64,000 bases of DNA from CALROG01 sp943369755 (GTDB lineage: Bacteria; Pseudomonadota; Gammaproteobacteria; Burkholderiales; Burkholderiaceae_C). The translations under genes were made by a program, and so were the position numbers. Below are positions 16,178-23,924 of this stretch, piece after piece. Positions within the stretch are counted from its first letter, which is position 1. Each line of letters starts with the position of its first letter. The stretch covers positions 43,232 to 107,231 of the forward strand of contig CALROG020000010.1 of NCBI GenBank assembly GCA_943369755.1, in the 5' to 3' direction. The notes beneath the pieces are model-generated. The model was not told where the DNA came from. It did not search any database and saw only the letters and a list, made by a program, of their open reading frames with translations.

Positions 16178-17380
16178 ATGGAAGCACTAAAACAGGGCTC
16201 GGACGCGCTGTTCATCCTGCTGGGCGGCATCATGGTGCTGGCCATGCATGCAGGTTTTGCCTTTCTTGAACTTGGCACGGTTCGCAAGAAGAACCAGGTC
16301 AACGCACTGGTCAAAATCCTGGTGGACTTTTCAGTCTCGACCGTCGTTTACTTCATGGTGGGCTACAGCGTGGCTTATGGCACCAGCTTTTTTGTCGGGG
16401 CCGAACAGCTTGCGCAGAAGAACGGTTACGAGCTGGTTAAATTCTTCTTTTTGCTGACCTTTGCGGCGGCGATCCCGGCCATCATCTCTGGTGGCATTGC
16501 CGAACGCGCGCGGTTCTGGCCACAAATGATTGCCACCGCCGTGATCGTTGGGTTCATCTATCCCCTGTTCGAGGGCATCGTCTGGAACCAGGGGTTTGGG
16601 GTGCAGGCCTGGATCAAGAGCGCCACCGGCGAAGAGTTTCACGACTTTGCGGGCTCCATCGTGGTCCACGCAGTCGGCGGCTGGCTGGCACTGCCCGCGG
16701 TGCTTTTGCTGGGCGCGCGCGCCAACCGGTACCGCAAAGACGGCGCGATCTCGGCCCACCCGCCGTCCAACATTCCGTTCCTGGCGTTGGGTGCCTGGAT
16801 TCTTACGGTCGGCTGGTTCGGCTTCAACGTGATGAGCGCCCAGACCATCGACAAGATCTCTGGCCTTGTGGCTGTCAACTCCCTGATGGCCATGGTTGGC
16901 GGTACCTTGGCCGCGCTGGCACTGGGCAAGAACGATCCGGGCTTTGTTCACAACGGCCCGCTGGCGGGTCTGGTCGCGGTGTGCGCGGGCTCCGACCTGA
17001 TGCACCCACTGGGCGCGCTGGTAACCGGCGCGATTGCCGGGGCCATCTTCGTGGTGATGTTCACCCTCACCCAGAACAAGTGGAAGATCGACGATGTGCT
17101 GGGCGTCTGGCCGCTGCATGGCCTGTGCGGCGCGTGGGGCGGACTGGCCTGCGGGATTTTTGGAACAAAAGCCCTGGGCGGGTTGGGTGGGGTGAGTTTT
17201 GCCGCGCAGGCCATCGGCACGTTGATGGGCGTTAGCTGGGCGCTAATCGGCGGTTTTGCGGTTTACGGCTTGATCAAGTTGGTCATGCCCCTGCGCCTGA
17301 CGCCAGAGGAGGAATACGACGGAGCGGACCTGTCGATCCACAAGATCGGCTCCACACCCGACCGCGAAGTCAACTGGTAG
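16178..17380 (+). CDS. amtB: Ammonium transporter
   Basis: 400 aa Amt family with about 11 membrane segments. Seen: the twin histidines of the pore (His164 in SIVVHAVGGW, His314 in WPLHGLCGAW), GIAERARFWPQM and DLMHPLGALVTGAIAG. The C-terminal tail EEYDGADLSIHKIGSTP is the segment that PII proteins contact in AmtB. RBS AAGAGGAG precedes the ATG. There is no glnK gene beside it, unlike the common glnK-amtB pair. No signal peptide is evident. Confidence 0.95.
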   Translation: MEALKQGSDALFILLGGIMVLAMHAGFAFLELGTVRKKNQVNALVKILVDFSVSTVVYFMVGYSVAYGTSFFVGAEQLAQKNGYELVKFFFLLTFAAAIPAIISGGIAERARFWPQMIATAVIVGFIYPLFEGIVWNQGFGVQAWIKSATGEEFHDFAGSIVVHAVGGWLALPAVLLLGARANRYRKDGAISAHPPSNIPFLALGAWILTVGWFGFNVMSAQTIDKISGLVAVNSLMAMVGGTLAALALGKNDPGFVHNGPLAGLVAVCAGSDLMHPLGALVTGAIAGAIFVVMFTLTQNKWKIDDVLGVWPLHGLCGAWGGLACGIFGTKALGGLGGVSFAAQAIGTLMGVSWALIGGFAVYGLIKLVMPLRLTPEEEYDGADLSIHKIGSTPDREVNW

Positions 17381-17405
17381 GCGGCTAGGCGGGCTGGGTG
17401 CTGCG

Positions 17406-17876
17406 CTACAGGCGCGTTGCCAGCCGTTGGTCCAGCGACCAGCGGCTGGGCCCATAGACCGCAAGCCCCACCAGGAGCGCGCCCCACAGAATGTGCTGCT
17501 GCAACGCGGCCGGGGCAATCTCGCTGAGCGAGATCACGGCAACCACGTTGACCACCGTCAGGCCCAGCGCCGCGAAACGGCCACCCAGGCCCAACACCAA
17601 CAACAGGGGCAATGTCAGTTCGCCCACCGTGCCCAGCAATGCTGCCATGGCGGGCGGCAGCAGGGGCACCTTGTACTCGTCGGTGAACAGGGCGACGGTG
17701 GTGTCCCAGTCGCGCAGCTTGGTCAGGCCAGACAAGAAGAAAACCTGCGCCATATACAACCGCGCCAGCAAGGCAGCAAGGGGCTGCAACCCGTCCAGCA
17801 GTGCGCTGGCGCGTGCCCACAGCAGCAGCATGCGACGCAACCGGCCAGCCGGTGAGGGTGCGTTGATAAAACTCAT
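17406..17876 (-). CDS. DoxX-family membrane protein of the bufferin operon
   Basis: 156 aa with four membrane helices and the DoxX signature ARLYMAQVFFLSGLTKLRDWD and LPLLLVLGLGGRFAALGL. DoxX proteins are frequent fourth members of DUF2282-DUF692-DUF2063 operons, where they may serve electron transfer or membrane anchoring. Its ATG overlaps the BufC stop by 4 bp. It is the last gene of that operon and ends convergent to amtB. Confidence 0.85.
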   Translation of the reverse strand: MSFINAPSPAGRLRRMLLLWARASALLDGLQPLAALLARLYMAQVFFLSGLTKLRDWDTTVALFTDEYKVPLLPPAMAALLGTVGELTLPLLLVLGLGGRFAALGLTVVNVVAVISLSEIAPAALQQHILWGALLVGLAVYGPSRWSLDQRLATRL

Positions 17877-18697
17877 TCAATACCTCCTGTTTTTTTGCAG
17901 GCTTCAAACATTGCCGCTCCAGTGATCAACCCGCTCTGAAAGGCCGACACCAGCCACGCGTTGAAGTCGATATCGGGCGCAGCTGCCAGTGCGTCTGCCA
18001 ACGAAGCCCCTTCGTGAATCGCATCAACAAAGGCGGGCTCACTGCGCTGGGCCAGGCGTAGCTGGGGCTTGAAGCCCTGGCGCCAGACCAGGGCCACTTC
18101 ACGCGTACCGGCGCGCAGGCGCTGTCCGGCCTCTTCCAGCGCGGGCTCGCCTTGCTGGTGCGCAAGAACGATGCTCACCACCGGCCAGCGGCTTGATACA
18201 CACGCCGCGCCGGGGCTCAGGCGCAGCACCAGGTTGGCCGGGTCATGAGTGCCCAGCAAGGCGATCGAGCCGGGGTCCGGAAATGCATCGCCAGCGGTCG
18301 CGGCCCGGTGCAGCGCCCACTCCACCCGTGCAACATCGCCCAGATAGGGTTCGTCGGCAAGCTGGGGTGCTGCCTCGATAAACTCAGGCAAGGCAAAGCC
18401 CCACAGCGCGATGTCGCCGGACGCAGGCGCGTTAGCGAGCCAGAAGGCCCGCGCCAGTGCACCGAAGTTTTCTTCGCCGACCAACTGCGCCACCACGGGG
18501 AAAGCGGCAGCCAGCGCGCGCTGCGCCAGCAGGCGCCCGTGGGCCCGGTAGGCCTGCAAGCCCCGTTTCAGGTCATTTCCGGCTCCAGCCCGCACGGGGA
18601 TTGCGTGAGCCACTATCAAATTTGTAGCGTCTTCAAGGCTCGGGGCCCATAGCGCCGCCAGCAACGCCTGTTGCTGCACGGCCAGCGTAGCGCTCAC
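17873..18697 (-). CDS. BufC/HvfC-type partner of the MNIO enzyme (DUF2063)
   Basis: 274 aa. N-terminal DUF2063-type helical domain, e.g. LQAYRAHGRLLAQRALAAAF followed by VVAQLVGEENFGALARAFW, then a mixed C-terminal domain. Homologues (BufC, HvfC) recruit the precursor peptide to the DUF692 oxidase. GTG start at 18697 overlaps the BufB stop (GTGA). Near the N-terminus it carries a copy of the interspersed Comamonad-type repeat, read as residues around TNLIVAHAI, in frame. Confidence 0.85.
   Translation of the reverse strand: MSATLAVQQQALLAALWAPSLEDATNLIVAHAIPVRAGAGNDLKRGLQAYRAHGRLLAQRALAAAFPVVAQLVGEENFGALARAFWLANAPASGDIALWGFALPEFIEAAPQLADEPYLGDVARVEWALHRAATAGDAFPDPGSIALLGTHDPANLVLRLSPGAACVSSRWPVVSIVLAHQQGEPALEEAGQRLRAGTREVALVWRQGFKPQLRLAQRSEPAFVDAIHEGASLADALAAAPDIDFNAWLVSAFQSGLITGAAMFEACKKTGGIE
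18603..18629 (+). repeat. Interspersed short repeat copy inside the BufC gene
   Basis: GCGTGAGCCACTATCAAATT then TGTAGCG. It is read on the opposite strand as residues around TNLIVAHAI near the N-terminus of BufC. It shares the GTGAGCCACTATCAAAT core with the copy at 43137. Confidence 0.7.
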
Positions 18698-19554
18698 GCC
18701 GGTGCCTCCTGACGCTGTTGGGCCACAGAACGTGCGCTAGCGGCTTCGTCCAGCAACACGGCCAGCGGCGGAATGTCGGTGTCCCACTCGATCAATGTAG
18801 GCACAGCGCCAAAGCGCTGCAGGGCGTGGCTGTAGAGCTGCCAAACCGCAGGGTCGACACGGCTGCCGTGGTTATCAATGACGATTTCGCCATGCGCGTC
18901 GTTGACGCGGCAATGGCCGGCCAGGTGCAGTTCACCCACGGCGGTCGGCGCGATGGCGTCCAGCCACGCACGGCAAGCCTGAAGCGGGTCGCTGGCCTGC
19001 GCATTGAGCGCATTCACGTAAATATTGTTTACGTCGACCAGCAACTGGCAACCGGTGCGCTGCGCGAGCTCGCTCAGGAATTGCGGTTCGCCCCTATCGC
19101 TGGCAGACCAGCCAAGGTAGGCGGAGAGGTTTTCCACCAGCAGCGTGCGCTGCAGGCGGTCTTGAACGCGCTGCACATTTGCACACAGCGTGTCCAGCGC
19201 GGCAGCGTTGAAAGGGATGGGCAGCAAGTCGGCCGCGTGCATTGGCGCAGCGCCGACCTGGCCTATGGCAAAACAGGCATGGTCGCTTACCCGCACCGGC
19301 TCAATGCGCTCGACCAGCCGGGCGAGCTGTTCAAGGTGCTGCCGGTCGATGCCCGCGGCCGAGCCAAGCGCCAGACCCACGCCGTGCAGGCTCACCGCAT
19401 AGTGCTGGCGCGCCTGCATCAGTACCGCGAGCGCTGCGCCGCCATCACCAAAGAAGTTTTCGGAGTGAACCTCCAGAAAGTCCAGCGCAGGGCAGGAAGC
19501 AAGCACCTCGCCGTAGTGCGGGTGCCGCAGACCGATGCCAACTGGCGGGCGCAT
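18694..19554 (-). CDS. DUF692 multinuclear iron-dependent oxidase (BufB/MbnB-like)
   Basis: 286 aa TIM-barrel of the MNIO family. Iron-ligand motifs are spread through it: GIGLRHPHYGEVL, FLEVHSENFFGDG, SLHGVGLALGS, RVSDHACFA, LLVDVNNIYVNALN and GELHLAGHC. MNIOs oxidise cysteine side chains of ribosomally made peptides; bufferin enzymes install thiooxazole-type groups that bind copper. Sits 21 bp after the DUF2282 precursor gene and overlaps BufC. High family confidence; the exact product is inferred. Confidence 0.92.
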   Translation of the reverse strand: MRPPVGIGLRHPHYGEVLASCPALDFLEVHSENFFGDGGAALAVLMQARQHYAVSLHGVGLALGSAAGIDRQHLEQLARLVERIEPVRVSDHACFAIGQVGAAPMHAADLLPIPFNAAALDTLCANVQRVQDRLQRTLLVENLSAYLGWSASDRGEPQFLSELAQRTGCQLLVDVNNIYVNALNAQASDPLQACRAWLDAIAPTAVGELHLAGHCRVNDAHGEIVIDNHGSRVDPAVWQLYSHALQRFGAVPTLIEWDTDIPPLAVLLDEAASARSVAQQRQEAPA

Positions 19555-19575
19555 GGCGCAGCGCGGCTATCGGGT

Positions 19576-19851
19576 TCAGGGCTTCTTGGCTGCCATTTTG
19601 GCTTCGTCGGCCGACAAGCCCTTCATGGTTTTGCAACTGCCCTTGGCAACATATTTCCATTCGTCTTTGCTCATGTCCACCTTTGACTGGCCTGCGCACG
19701 AATGGGTGCCCGACAGGTTGGCGCAGTCGTTTTGGCCGGCCTTGGCGATGCCGTAGCACTTTTCTTTTTCCTGGGCGGCGGCGGGCGCGGCAACCAGCAG
19801 GGTAGACAGCAAGGAGGCCGCTGCGGCGGCGACGAGGGCGCGATGGTTCAT
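19576..19851 (-). CDS. Bufferin-type precursor peptide (DUF2282, BufA)
   Basis: 91 aa. Sec signal peptide (MNHRALVAAAAASLLSTLLV to about PAAA), then a short core with four cysteines: EKCYGIAKAGQNDCANLSG, HSCAG and KGSCKTMKG, the classic DUF2282 spacing. Bufferins are exported modified peptides that sequester metals. ATG at 19851 has AGGAG upstream; the frame stays open further but without coding character. First gene of the operon BufA-BufB-BufC-DoxX. Confidence 0.9.
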   Translation of the reverse strand: MNHRALVAAAAASLLSTLLVAAPAAAQEKEKCYGIAKAGQNDCANLSGTHSCAGQSKVDMSKDEWKYVAKGSCKTMKGLSADEAKMAAKKP

Positions 19852-19940
19852 GAAAGACTCCTGTAAAAAGACAAATGAAACAGATTTTGGCCAACGCGAT
19901 CCCGGCTGGCTAAGCCTTGGTAGCACTGCGCCCGGCTTTC

Positions 19941-20459
19941 TTACAGCAACTCGGCAATCTTGTCCCAGGCCTCTGGCGGAATACGCCCGGTGTAGCGCTC
20001 CACAATCTTGCCGGTCTTGTCGATCAACCACGCTGCGGGTAGCTGCGCTGGTTTGCCGATGTTGTCCTTAAAGCCGGGCTCGCCAGTCCAAAGTTGGACA
20101 AAGCGCTGCTTGAGGGGCACGGTACGCGAAATGATCTGTTCATAGGACTGCAAGTCCTGCACATTGCGGTCCGTGCTGACCAACACCAGTTCAAACGGTT
20201 TGCCAACCCAGCCCTCGTAGTTTTGCCGCAGCTCGGGCATCTTGTCGCGGCACACCGCGCAGCCAGTGGCCCAGTACATCAGCAAAACAACCTTGCCCCG
20301 CTGCGAGGCCAATGTGAATGGCCGGCCGTCCAGGGTTTTGCCCTCCACCACCGGGGTCTGGCCAATGGCTGCCACTGGCAGCGGGGCGGGAGGGCTTTGC
20401 GCGCCCGCCAGCGGCGACAGGGCGAAAACCAGCAGGGCAAGGAGAAGGTTTGAGGTCAT
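19941..20459 (-). CDS. TlpA-like periplasmic thiol-disulfide protein
   Basis: 172 aa. Signal peptide (LLLALLVFALSPLAGAQ) then a thioredoxin fold with the redox motif WATGCAVCRDKMPEL and the cis-Pro region LPAAWLIDKTGKIVERYTG. It lies 89 bp upstream of the bufferin precursor on the same strand. It could keep precursor cysteines reduced in the periplasm or serve copper homeostasis. The family is clear; its tie to bufferin is context only. Confidence 0.85.
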   Translation of the reverse strand: MTSNLLLALLVFALSPLAGAQSPPAPLPVAAIGQTPVVEGKTLDGRPFTLASQRGKVVLLMYWATGCAVCRDKMPELRQNYEGWVGKPFELVLVSTDRNVQDLQSYEQIISRTVPLKQRFVQLWTGEPGFKDNIGKPAQLPAAWLIDKTGKIVERYTGRIPPEAWDKIAELL

Positions 20460-20695
20460 GGCTGGATAGTCGGGTGCCGCAGCGGGTACTTACACGGACT
20501 TGCCAGGACACGACCGCGCTGGCCCTGCGCTGCACTTCCCGAGACCCTCGCCGACCCGGCCGGAACCGCCCGATTAGGCGTTTAAGGCAATGTGGTCCAT
20601 AATGCTGCGGTGAGCGGCCCACGGGCCGTCACAGGTTAGCGGTGATTGGTCAGTTTCGCGTCTTTGAATTCTCTGGTTTGTTGATTGCGTTTTGC

Positions 20696-20732
20696 GGACT
20701 CCATCGCGTTGTGCGTTTTTTTCCAGGAGTCC
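20696..20732 (+). promoter_or_regulatory. SD-sequestering hairpin in the first RRM-gene leader
   Basis: GGACTCC (20696-20702) is the exact complement of GGAGTCC (20726-20732), which contains the ribosome binding site of the RRM gene starting at 20736. The same arrangement recurs before the paralogue at 21365, with other leader segments also conserved (TCGCGTCT, ACTCCATCGC). Conserved pairing that hides the SD suggests translational control, for example by temperature or by the protein itself. Confidence 0.6.
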
Positions 20733-20735
20733 GAT

Positions 20736-21089
20736 ATGGGCAACAAACTTTACGTGGGCAACCTGCCCTACTCTTACCGTGACAGCGACATGGAACAGGC
20801 TTTCAGCCAGTTCGGCACGGTTTCCAGCGCCAAGGTCATGATGGAGCGCGACACCGGTCGCTCCAAGGGCTTCGGCTTTGTCGAAATGGGCAGCGACGCT
20901 GAGGCGCAAGCTGCCATTGCCGGCATGAACGGCCAGCAAATCGGCGGCCGTGGCCTGGTGGTCAACGAAGCCCGTCCGATGGAAGCACGCCCCCCGCGCA
21001 GCGGTGGCGGTGGTGGCGGCTATGGCGGCGGCGGCGGTGGTGGCGGCTACGGTGGTGGCGGCGGCGGCGGTGGTCGCGACCGTTATTAA
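20736..21089 (+). CDS. RRM-domain RNA-binding protein with Gly-rich tail
   Basis: 117 aa. One RRM domain (residues 1-80) with RNP2 KLYVGNLPYS and RNP1 SKGFGFVEM, followed by a short Gly/Tyr-rich tail ending GGGRDRY. Such single-RRM glycine-rich proteins are often cold- or stress-induced RNA chaperones. Start chosen at MGNKLYVGN with an AGGAG site 5-6 bases upstream. Very close paralogue of the next gene, indicating tandem duplication of gene plus leader. Confidence 0.92.
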   Translation: MGNKLYVGNLPYSYRDSDMEQAFSQFGTVSSAKVMMERDTGRSKGFGFVEMGSDAEAQAAIAGMNGQQIGGRGLVVNEARPMEARPPRSGGGGGGYGGGGGGGGYGGGGGGGGRDRY

Positions 21090-21132
21090 TCGTTTACCCA
21101 ACTCGTATGCGCCTTGAAACGGTGCGTAAAAC

Positions 21133-21157
21133 AAAAGGCCCTTCGGGGCCTTTTTTT
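21133..21157 (+). terminator. Intrinsic terminator of the first RRM gene
   Basis: AAAAGGCCC-TTCG-GGGCCTTTTTTT: strong GC stem with a UUCG loop and a seven-T tract, 44 bp after the stop. It separates the two RRM paralogues, so each has its own transcript. Confidence 0.9.
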
Positions 21158-21319
21158 GTTGCCAAACACTCGGGTTTTCGAGGCTGGGCCTAGTTTGCAG
21201 GCTTGCCAGCTTTCCGGATATCTGGTTAATAATGCAACCGCGCAGGCCATCTTGTGTTTGCGTTAGTTTGCGGTGAACCGGTCACTTTCGCGTCTCTCGA
21301 TCTGGTTGAATGCGTTTTC

Positions 21320-21361
21320 GGGACTCCATCGCTTCTGCTCAATGTGTTTTAGAGGAGTCCC
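21320..21361 (+). promoter_or_regulatory. SD-sequestering hairpin in the second RRM-gene leader
   Basis: GGGACTCC (21320-21327) pairs fully with GGAGTCCC (21354-21361), hiding the ribosome site of the gene at 21365. The stem gained one base pair relative to the paralogous leader (a compensated change, G added on one side and C on the other), while the loops differ. That pattern favours selection on structure. Confidence 0.62.
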
Positions 21362-21364
21362 TTG

Positions 21365-21892
21365 ATGGGCAACAAACTGTATGTGGGCAACCTGCCCTAC
21401 TCGGTGCGCGACAGCGATCTCGAACAGGCCTTTGGCCAGTTCGGTGCGGTGACCAGCGCAAAAGTCATGATGGAACGCGACACTGGCCGCTCCAAGGGCT
21501 TCGGCTTTGTGGAGATGGGCAGTGATGCAGAGGCGCAAGCAGCCATCAACGGCATGAATGGCCAACCCCTGGGTGGACGCAGCGTCGTCGTCAACGAGGC
21601 CCGCCCAATGGAAGCCCGGCCTCCCCGCACTGGCGGCGGGGGTGGCTACGGTGGCGGCGGCGGTGGCGGCTACGGCGGTGGTGGAGGTGGTGGTTACGGC
21701 GGCGGTGGCGGCGGCGGTGGCCGACGCGAAGGCGGCGGTGGCTACGGTGGTGGTGGTGGCGGCGGCCGGCGTGAAGGCGGTGGCGGCGACGGTGGCTTCC
21801 GCAGCCCCTACGGCTCCGGCGGCCCACGCGGCGGTGGCGGTGGTGGCGGCGGCTACGGCGGCGGTGGCCGCAGCGGTGGTGGCGGCTACTGA
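21365..21892 (+). CDS. RRM-domain RNA-binding protein with long Gly-rich RGG-like tail
   Basis: 175 aa. RRM domain (1-80) nearly identical to the preceding paralogue, then about 90 residues of GGGYGGGG-type repeats with interspersed RREGGGG and FRSPYGSGG. Such low-complexity Gly/Tyr/Arg tails resemble eukaryotic RGG proteins and can bind RNA weakly or drive condensation. Start at ATG 21365; an upstream TTG is unlikely. Repeat DNA in the tail makes length variation between strains probable. Confidence 0.92.
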   Translation: MGNKLYVGNLPYSVRDSDLEQAFGQFGAVTSAKVMMERDTGRSKGFGFVEMGSDAEAQAAINGMNGQPLGGRSVVVNEARPMEARPPRTGGGGGYGGGGGGGYGGGGGGGYGGGGGGGGRREGGGGYGGGGGGGRREGGGGDGGFRSPYGSGGPRGGGGGGGGYGGGGRSGGGGY

Positions 21893-21907
21893 ACTTCGCT
21901 TTGACGC

Positions 21908-21937
21908 AAAAAAGGCTCCCGCAGGAGCCTTTTTTGT
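21908..21937 (+). terminator. Intrinsic terminator after the second RRM gene
   Basis: AAAAAAGGCTCC-CGCA-GGAGCCTTTTTT is a symmetric hairpin with A-run and T-run, so it can also stop the convergent SDR transcript. It lies 15 bp after the RRM stop. Confidence 0.9.
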
Positions 21938-21952
21938 TTTGGGGGCGCGGGG

Positions 21953-22726
21953 CTACTCAGTGCGCCTGTGCTTGCGTGGCCGCCCAGCCAACGCTTTGTC
22001 AAACAACACATTCGGCAGCAGACGAAGAAGCTTGGCCACGACGCCCATCTGCCAGGGAATTACTCGGTAGCTGGCCCCCGCTAGCACCGCCGCAAACGCC
22101 TTGTCAGCAAAATCTTCAGGCCGCATCAGAAAAGGCATTGAGTAGCGGTTCTGCCGCGTCAACGGGGTGTCAATGTAACCGGGGCAGATTGTCACGACCT
22201 TCACCCCACTGGGCCTCAACTCACCGCGCAGGCATTCACAATAGCTGATCACGGCAGCTTTGCTGGCGCAGTAGGCCCCGTGGCCAGGCAAGCCCCGAAT
22301 GCCCGCGACGCTCGCAATGCCCACCAGGGCACCGCTGCCTCGCTGCGCCATCGCAGCCACAAAGGGGTGGAAGGTGCCAGCCAACCCGGTGTTGTTGGTG
22401 GCAAAGGTCTGCGCCATTACATCGATGTCTTCGCGCACGGCCGTGTCCATGCCGATGCTGATCCCGGCATTGGCAATCACCACGTCTGGCAATCCTTGCG
22501 CCGCGATGCATGCGCGCCCCGCCTGCACGATGCTGTCCGTTTGCGCCACATCGGCACCGTAGATTGCAAAGCGCGCCGGGTCCAGCCCCTGGGCTTGCGC
22601 CCACACAGCAATGTCGGTGACGCGACGCGCCACCAGCGCCAACCGCCAGCCCGCCTGGTAGAAACGCCAGGCCAGCGCCTGACCGATCCCGCTGGATGCG
22701 CCGGTGATGAAGACCAGTGGGGCCAT
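21953..22726 (-). CDS. Short-chain dehydrogenase/reductase
   Basis: About 257 aa classical SDR: MAPLVFITGASSGIGQALAW (TGxxxGxG), NAG in VVIANAGISIG, catalytic Ser in GIASVAGI and YxxxK in GAYCASKAAV. Substrate unknown. Start at 22726 preferred since GGAG lies 6 bases upstream; four residues more are possible. It follows lptC by 15 bp on the same strand, where lptA would be expected in the canonical cluster. Confidence 0.88.
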   Translation of the reverse strand: MAPLVFITGASSGIGQALAWRFYQAGWRLALVARRVTDIAVWAQAQGLDPARFAIYGADVAQTDSIVQAGRACIAAQGLPDVVIANAGISIGMDTAVREDIDVMAQTFATNNTGLAGTFHPFVAAMAQRGSGALVGIASVAGIRGLPGHGAYCASKAAVISYCECLRGELRPSGVKVVTICPGYIDTPLTRQNRYSMPFLMRPEDFADKAFAAVLAGASYRVIPWQMGVVAKLLRLLPNVLFDKALAGRPRKHRRTE

Positions 22727-22741
22727 GCTCAACTCCATTTG

Positions 22742-23377
22742 CTACTTGCCGGCCTGAGGCACCAACACGCCGCGAACTCGGCCGCGCAGGTCCATGACAC
22801 GGTCGAGATTGTCAAAGTCCATGCTGTCCGCCGTGAACTGGTCCGCACCACGCGTGAGCATCACCGGCTTGTTTGACTTGATACGTTCGGTGTTCAAGAA
22901 GGCGTGCAGGAACTCGCCTCTGAACTCTATTCGCGGCACACGGCTGCCCGTTGCGTCAGTGCCGGCGTCGCGCACCACCACGGCATTGCCAAAGAGCTGA
23001 ACCTCCGAACCGTCGCCATTGCTCAGCGCACGGTTCGCCGTGGCAACGGTCAGCAAGCCTTTTTCGTCGATGGACCGGATGCGCGGCTGGTCAATCTCCA
23101 GTGTGTCGTTGTCTGGATAGTGCCTGGCCTCACTACCGAAAACCTCGCTCTTGAGGCGGCCACTGCCGTCAAAGGATTTAACCGAAAACTTGCGCATGAA
23201 ATAGTCCGGCTCATGCTGCGCCGCCTTCTCTGAAGCGGCCGGCCCTGCGGTGGGCGTGTTGCGCACCAGCCAGTAGGTGCCCAGCGCCAGCAGCCCCATG
23301 AGGATGATGGGCAGGTAGATCGACACCTGGTCCCAAAACCGCGCACCCGCGCGCAGAACCAGCGCCGCGGCATTCAT
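22742..23377 (-). CDS. lptC: LPS export protein LptC
   Basis: About 211 aa: one N-terminal transmembrane helix (VSIYLPIILMGLLALGTYWL) and a periplasmic beta-jellyroll (YFMRKFSVKSFDGSGRLKSEV, RIEFRGEFLHAFLNTERIKS). LptC sits in the inner membrane and passes lipopolysaccharide from LptB2FG to LptA. Start at 23377 overlaps the kdsC stop (ATGA); the longer frame to 23599 is inside kdsC. lptA and lptB do not follow. Confidence 0.88.
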   Translation of the reverse strand: MNAAALVLRAGARFWDQVSIYLPIILMGLLALGTYWLVRNTPTAGPAASEKAAQHEPDYFMRKFSVKSFDGSGRLKSEVFGSEARHYPDNDTLEIDQPRIRSIDEKGLLTVATANRALSNGDGSEVQLFGNAVVVRDAGTDATGSRVPRIEFRGEFLHAFLNTERIKSNKPVMLTRGADQFTADSMDFDNLDRVMDLRGRVRGVLVPQAGK

Positions 23378-23922
23378 GACGCGCAGGCCTCCTGCAGCAG
23401 CGCCGCATAGCGACCGCTGGCCACCAGCAACAGGTCGCAAAACTCTCTGCCGGCGCCCTGGCCGCCGTTGGCATGGGTAACGTAATCTGCTCGCGCGCGC
23501 ACCTCTGCGTGTGCATTGGCCGGCGCGGCGGCAAGTGCGCAACGTGTAAGGACCGGCAGATCGGGCCAGTCGTCGCCGATCGCGGCGGCCTGCTCCCATG
23601 CCAACCCCAGAGCCGCCAACGTCTGTTCAGCCGCCGGGCGCTTGTCTTCGGTACTGAAATGGGCGTGCGCCACCCCAAGGTCCTGAAGACGCTGGCGCAA
23701 GGCCGACGAATCACGCCCGGTGATCACCACCGGCGTGATGCCGATCTTTTGAAGCAGCTTGATGCCCAGCCCGTCAAGGATGTTGAACCGCTTCAGCGCT
23801 TCGCCCTGGTCAGAAAGGTAAAGGCCACCGTCTGTCAGCACACCGTCAATGTCAAAAAAGGCAACCCGAATGCCGCGCGCCTTAAGCAGCAGTTCAGGCG
23901 CAAAGTTCAGCGTCGGCTGCAT
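23374..23922 (-). CDS. kdsC: KDO 8-phosphate phosphatase
   Basis: 182 aa HAD phosphatase: FFDIDGVLTDGGLYLSDQGE (DxD nucleophile), VVITGRDSSALRQR, and GDDWPDLPVL. The length and lack of a cap domain are typical of KdsC. It removes phosphate from KDO 8-phosphate for LPS inner core. It lies 2 bp after kdsD and overlaps lptC, so the KDO/LPS transport genes form one operon. Confidence 0.95.
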   Translation of the reverse strand: MQPTLNFAPELLLKARGIRVAFFDIDGVLTDGGLYLSDQGEALKRFNILDGLGIKLLQKIGITPVVITGRDSSALRQRLQDLGVAHAHFSTEDKRPAAEQTLAALGLAWEQAAAIGDDWPDLPVLTRCALAAAPANAHAEVRARADYVTHANGGQGAGREFCDLLLVASGRYAALLQEACAS

Positions 23923-23924
23923 GG

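Noticed and set aside
21620..21890. Long frames on both strands over the Gly-rich tail of the second RRM gene
   Set aside because: They are caused by the GGN repeat DNA; His- and Arg-rich shadow proteins have no domain.
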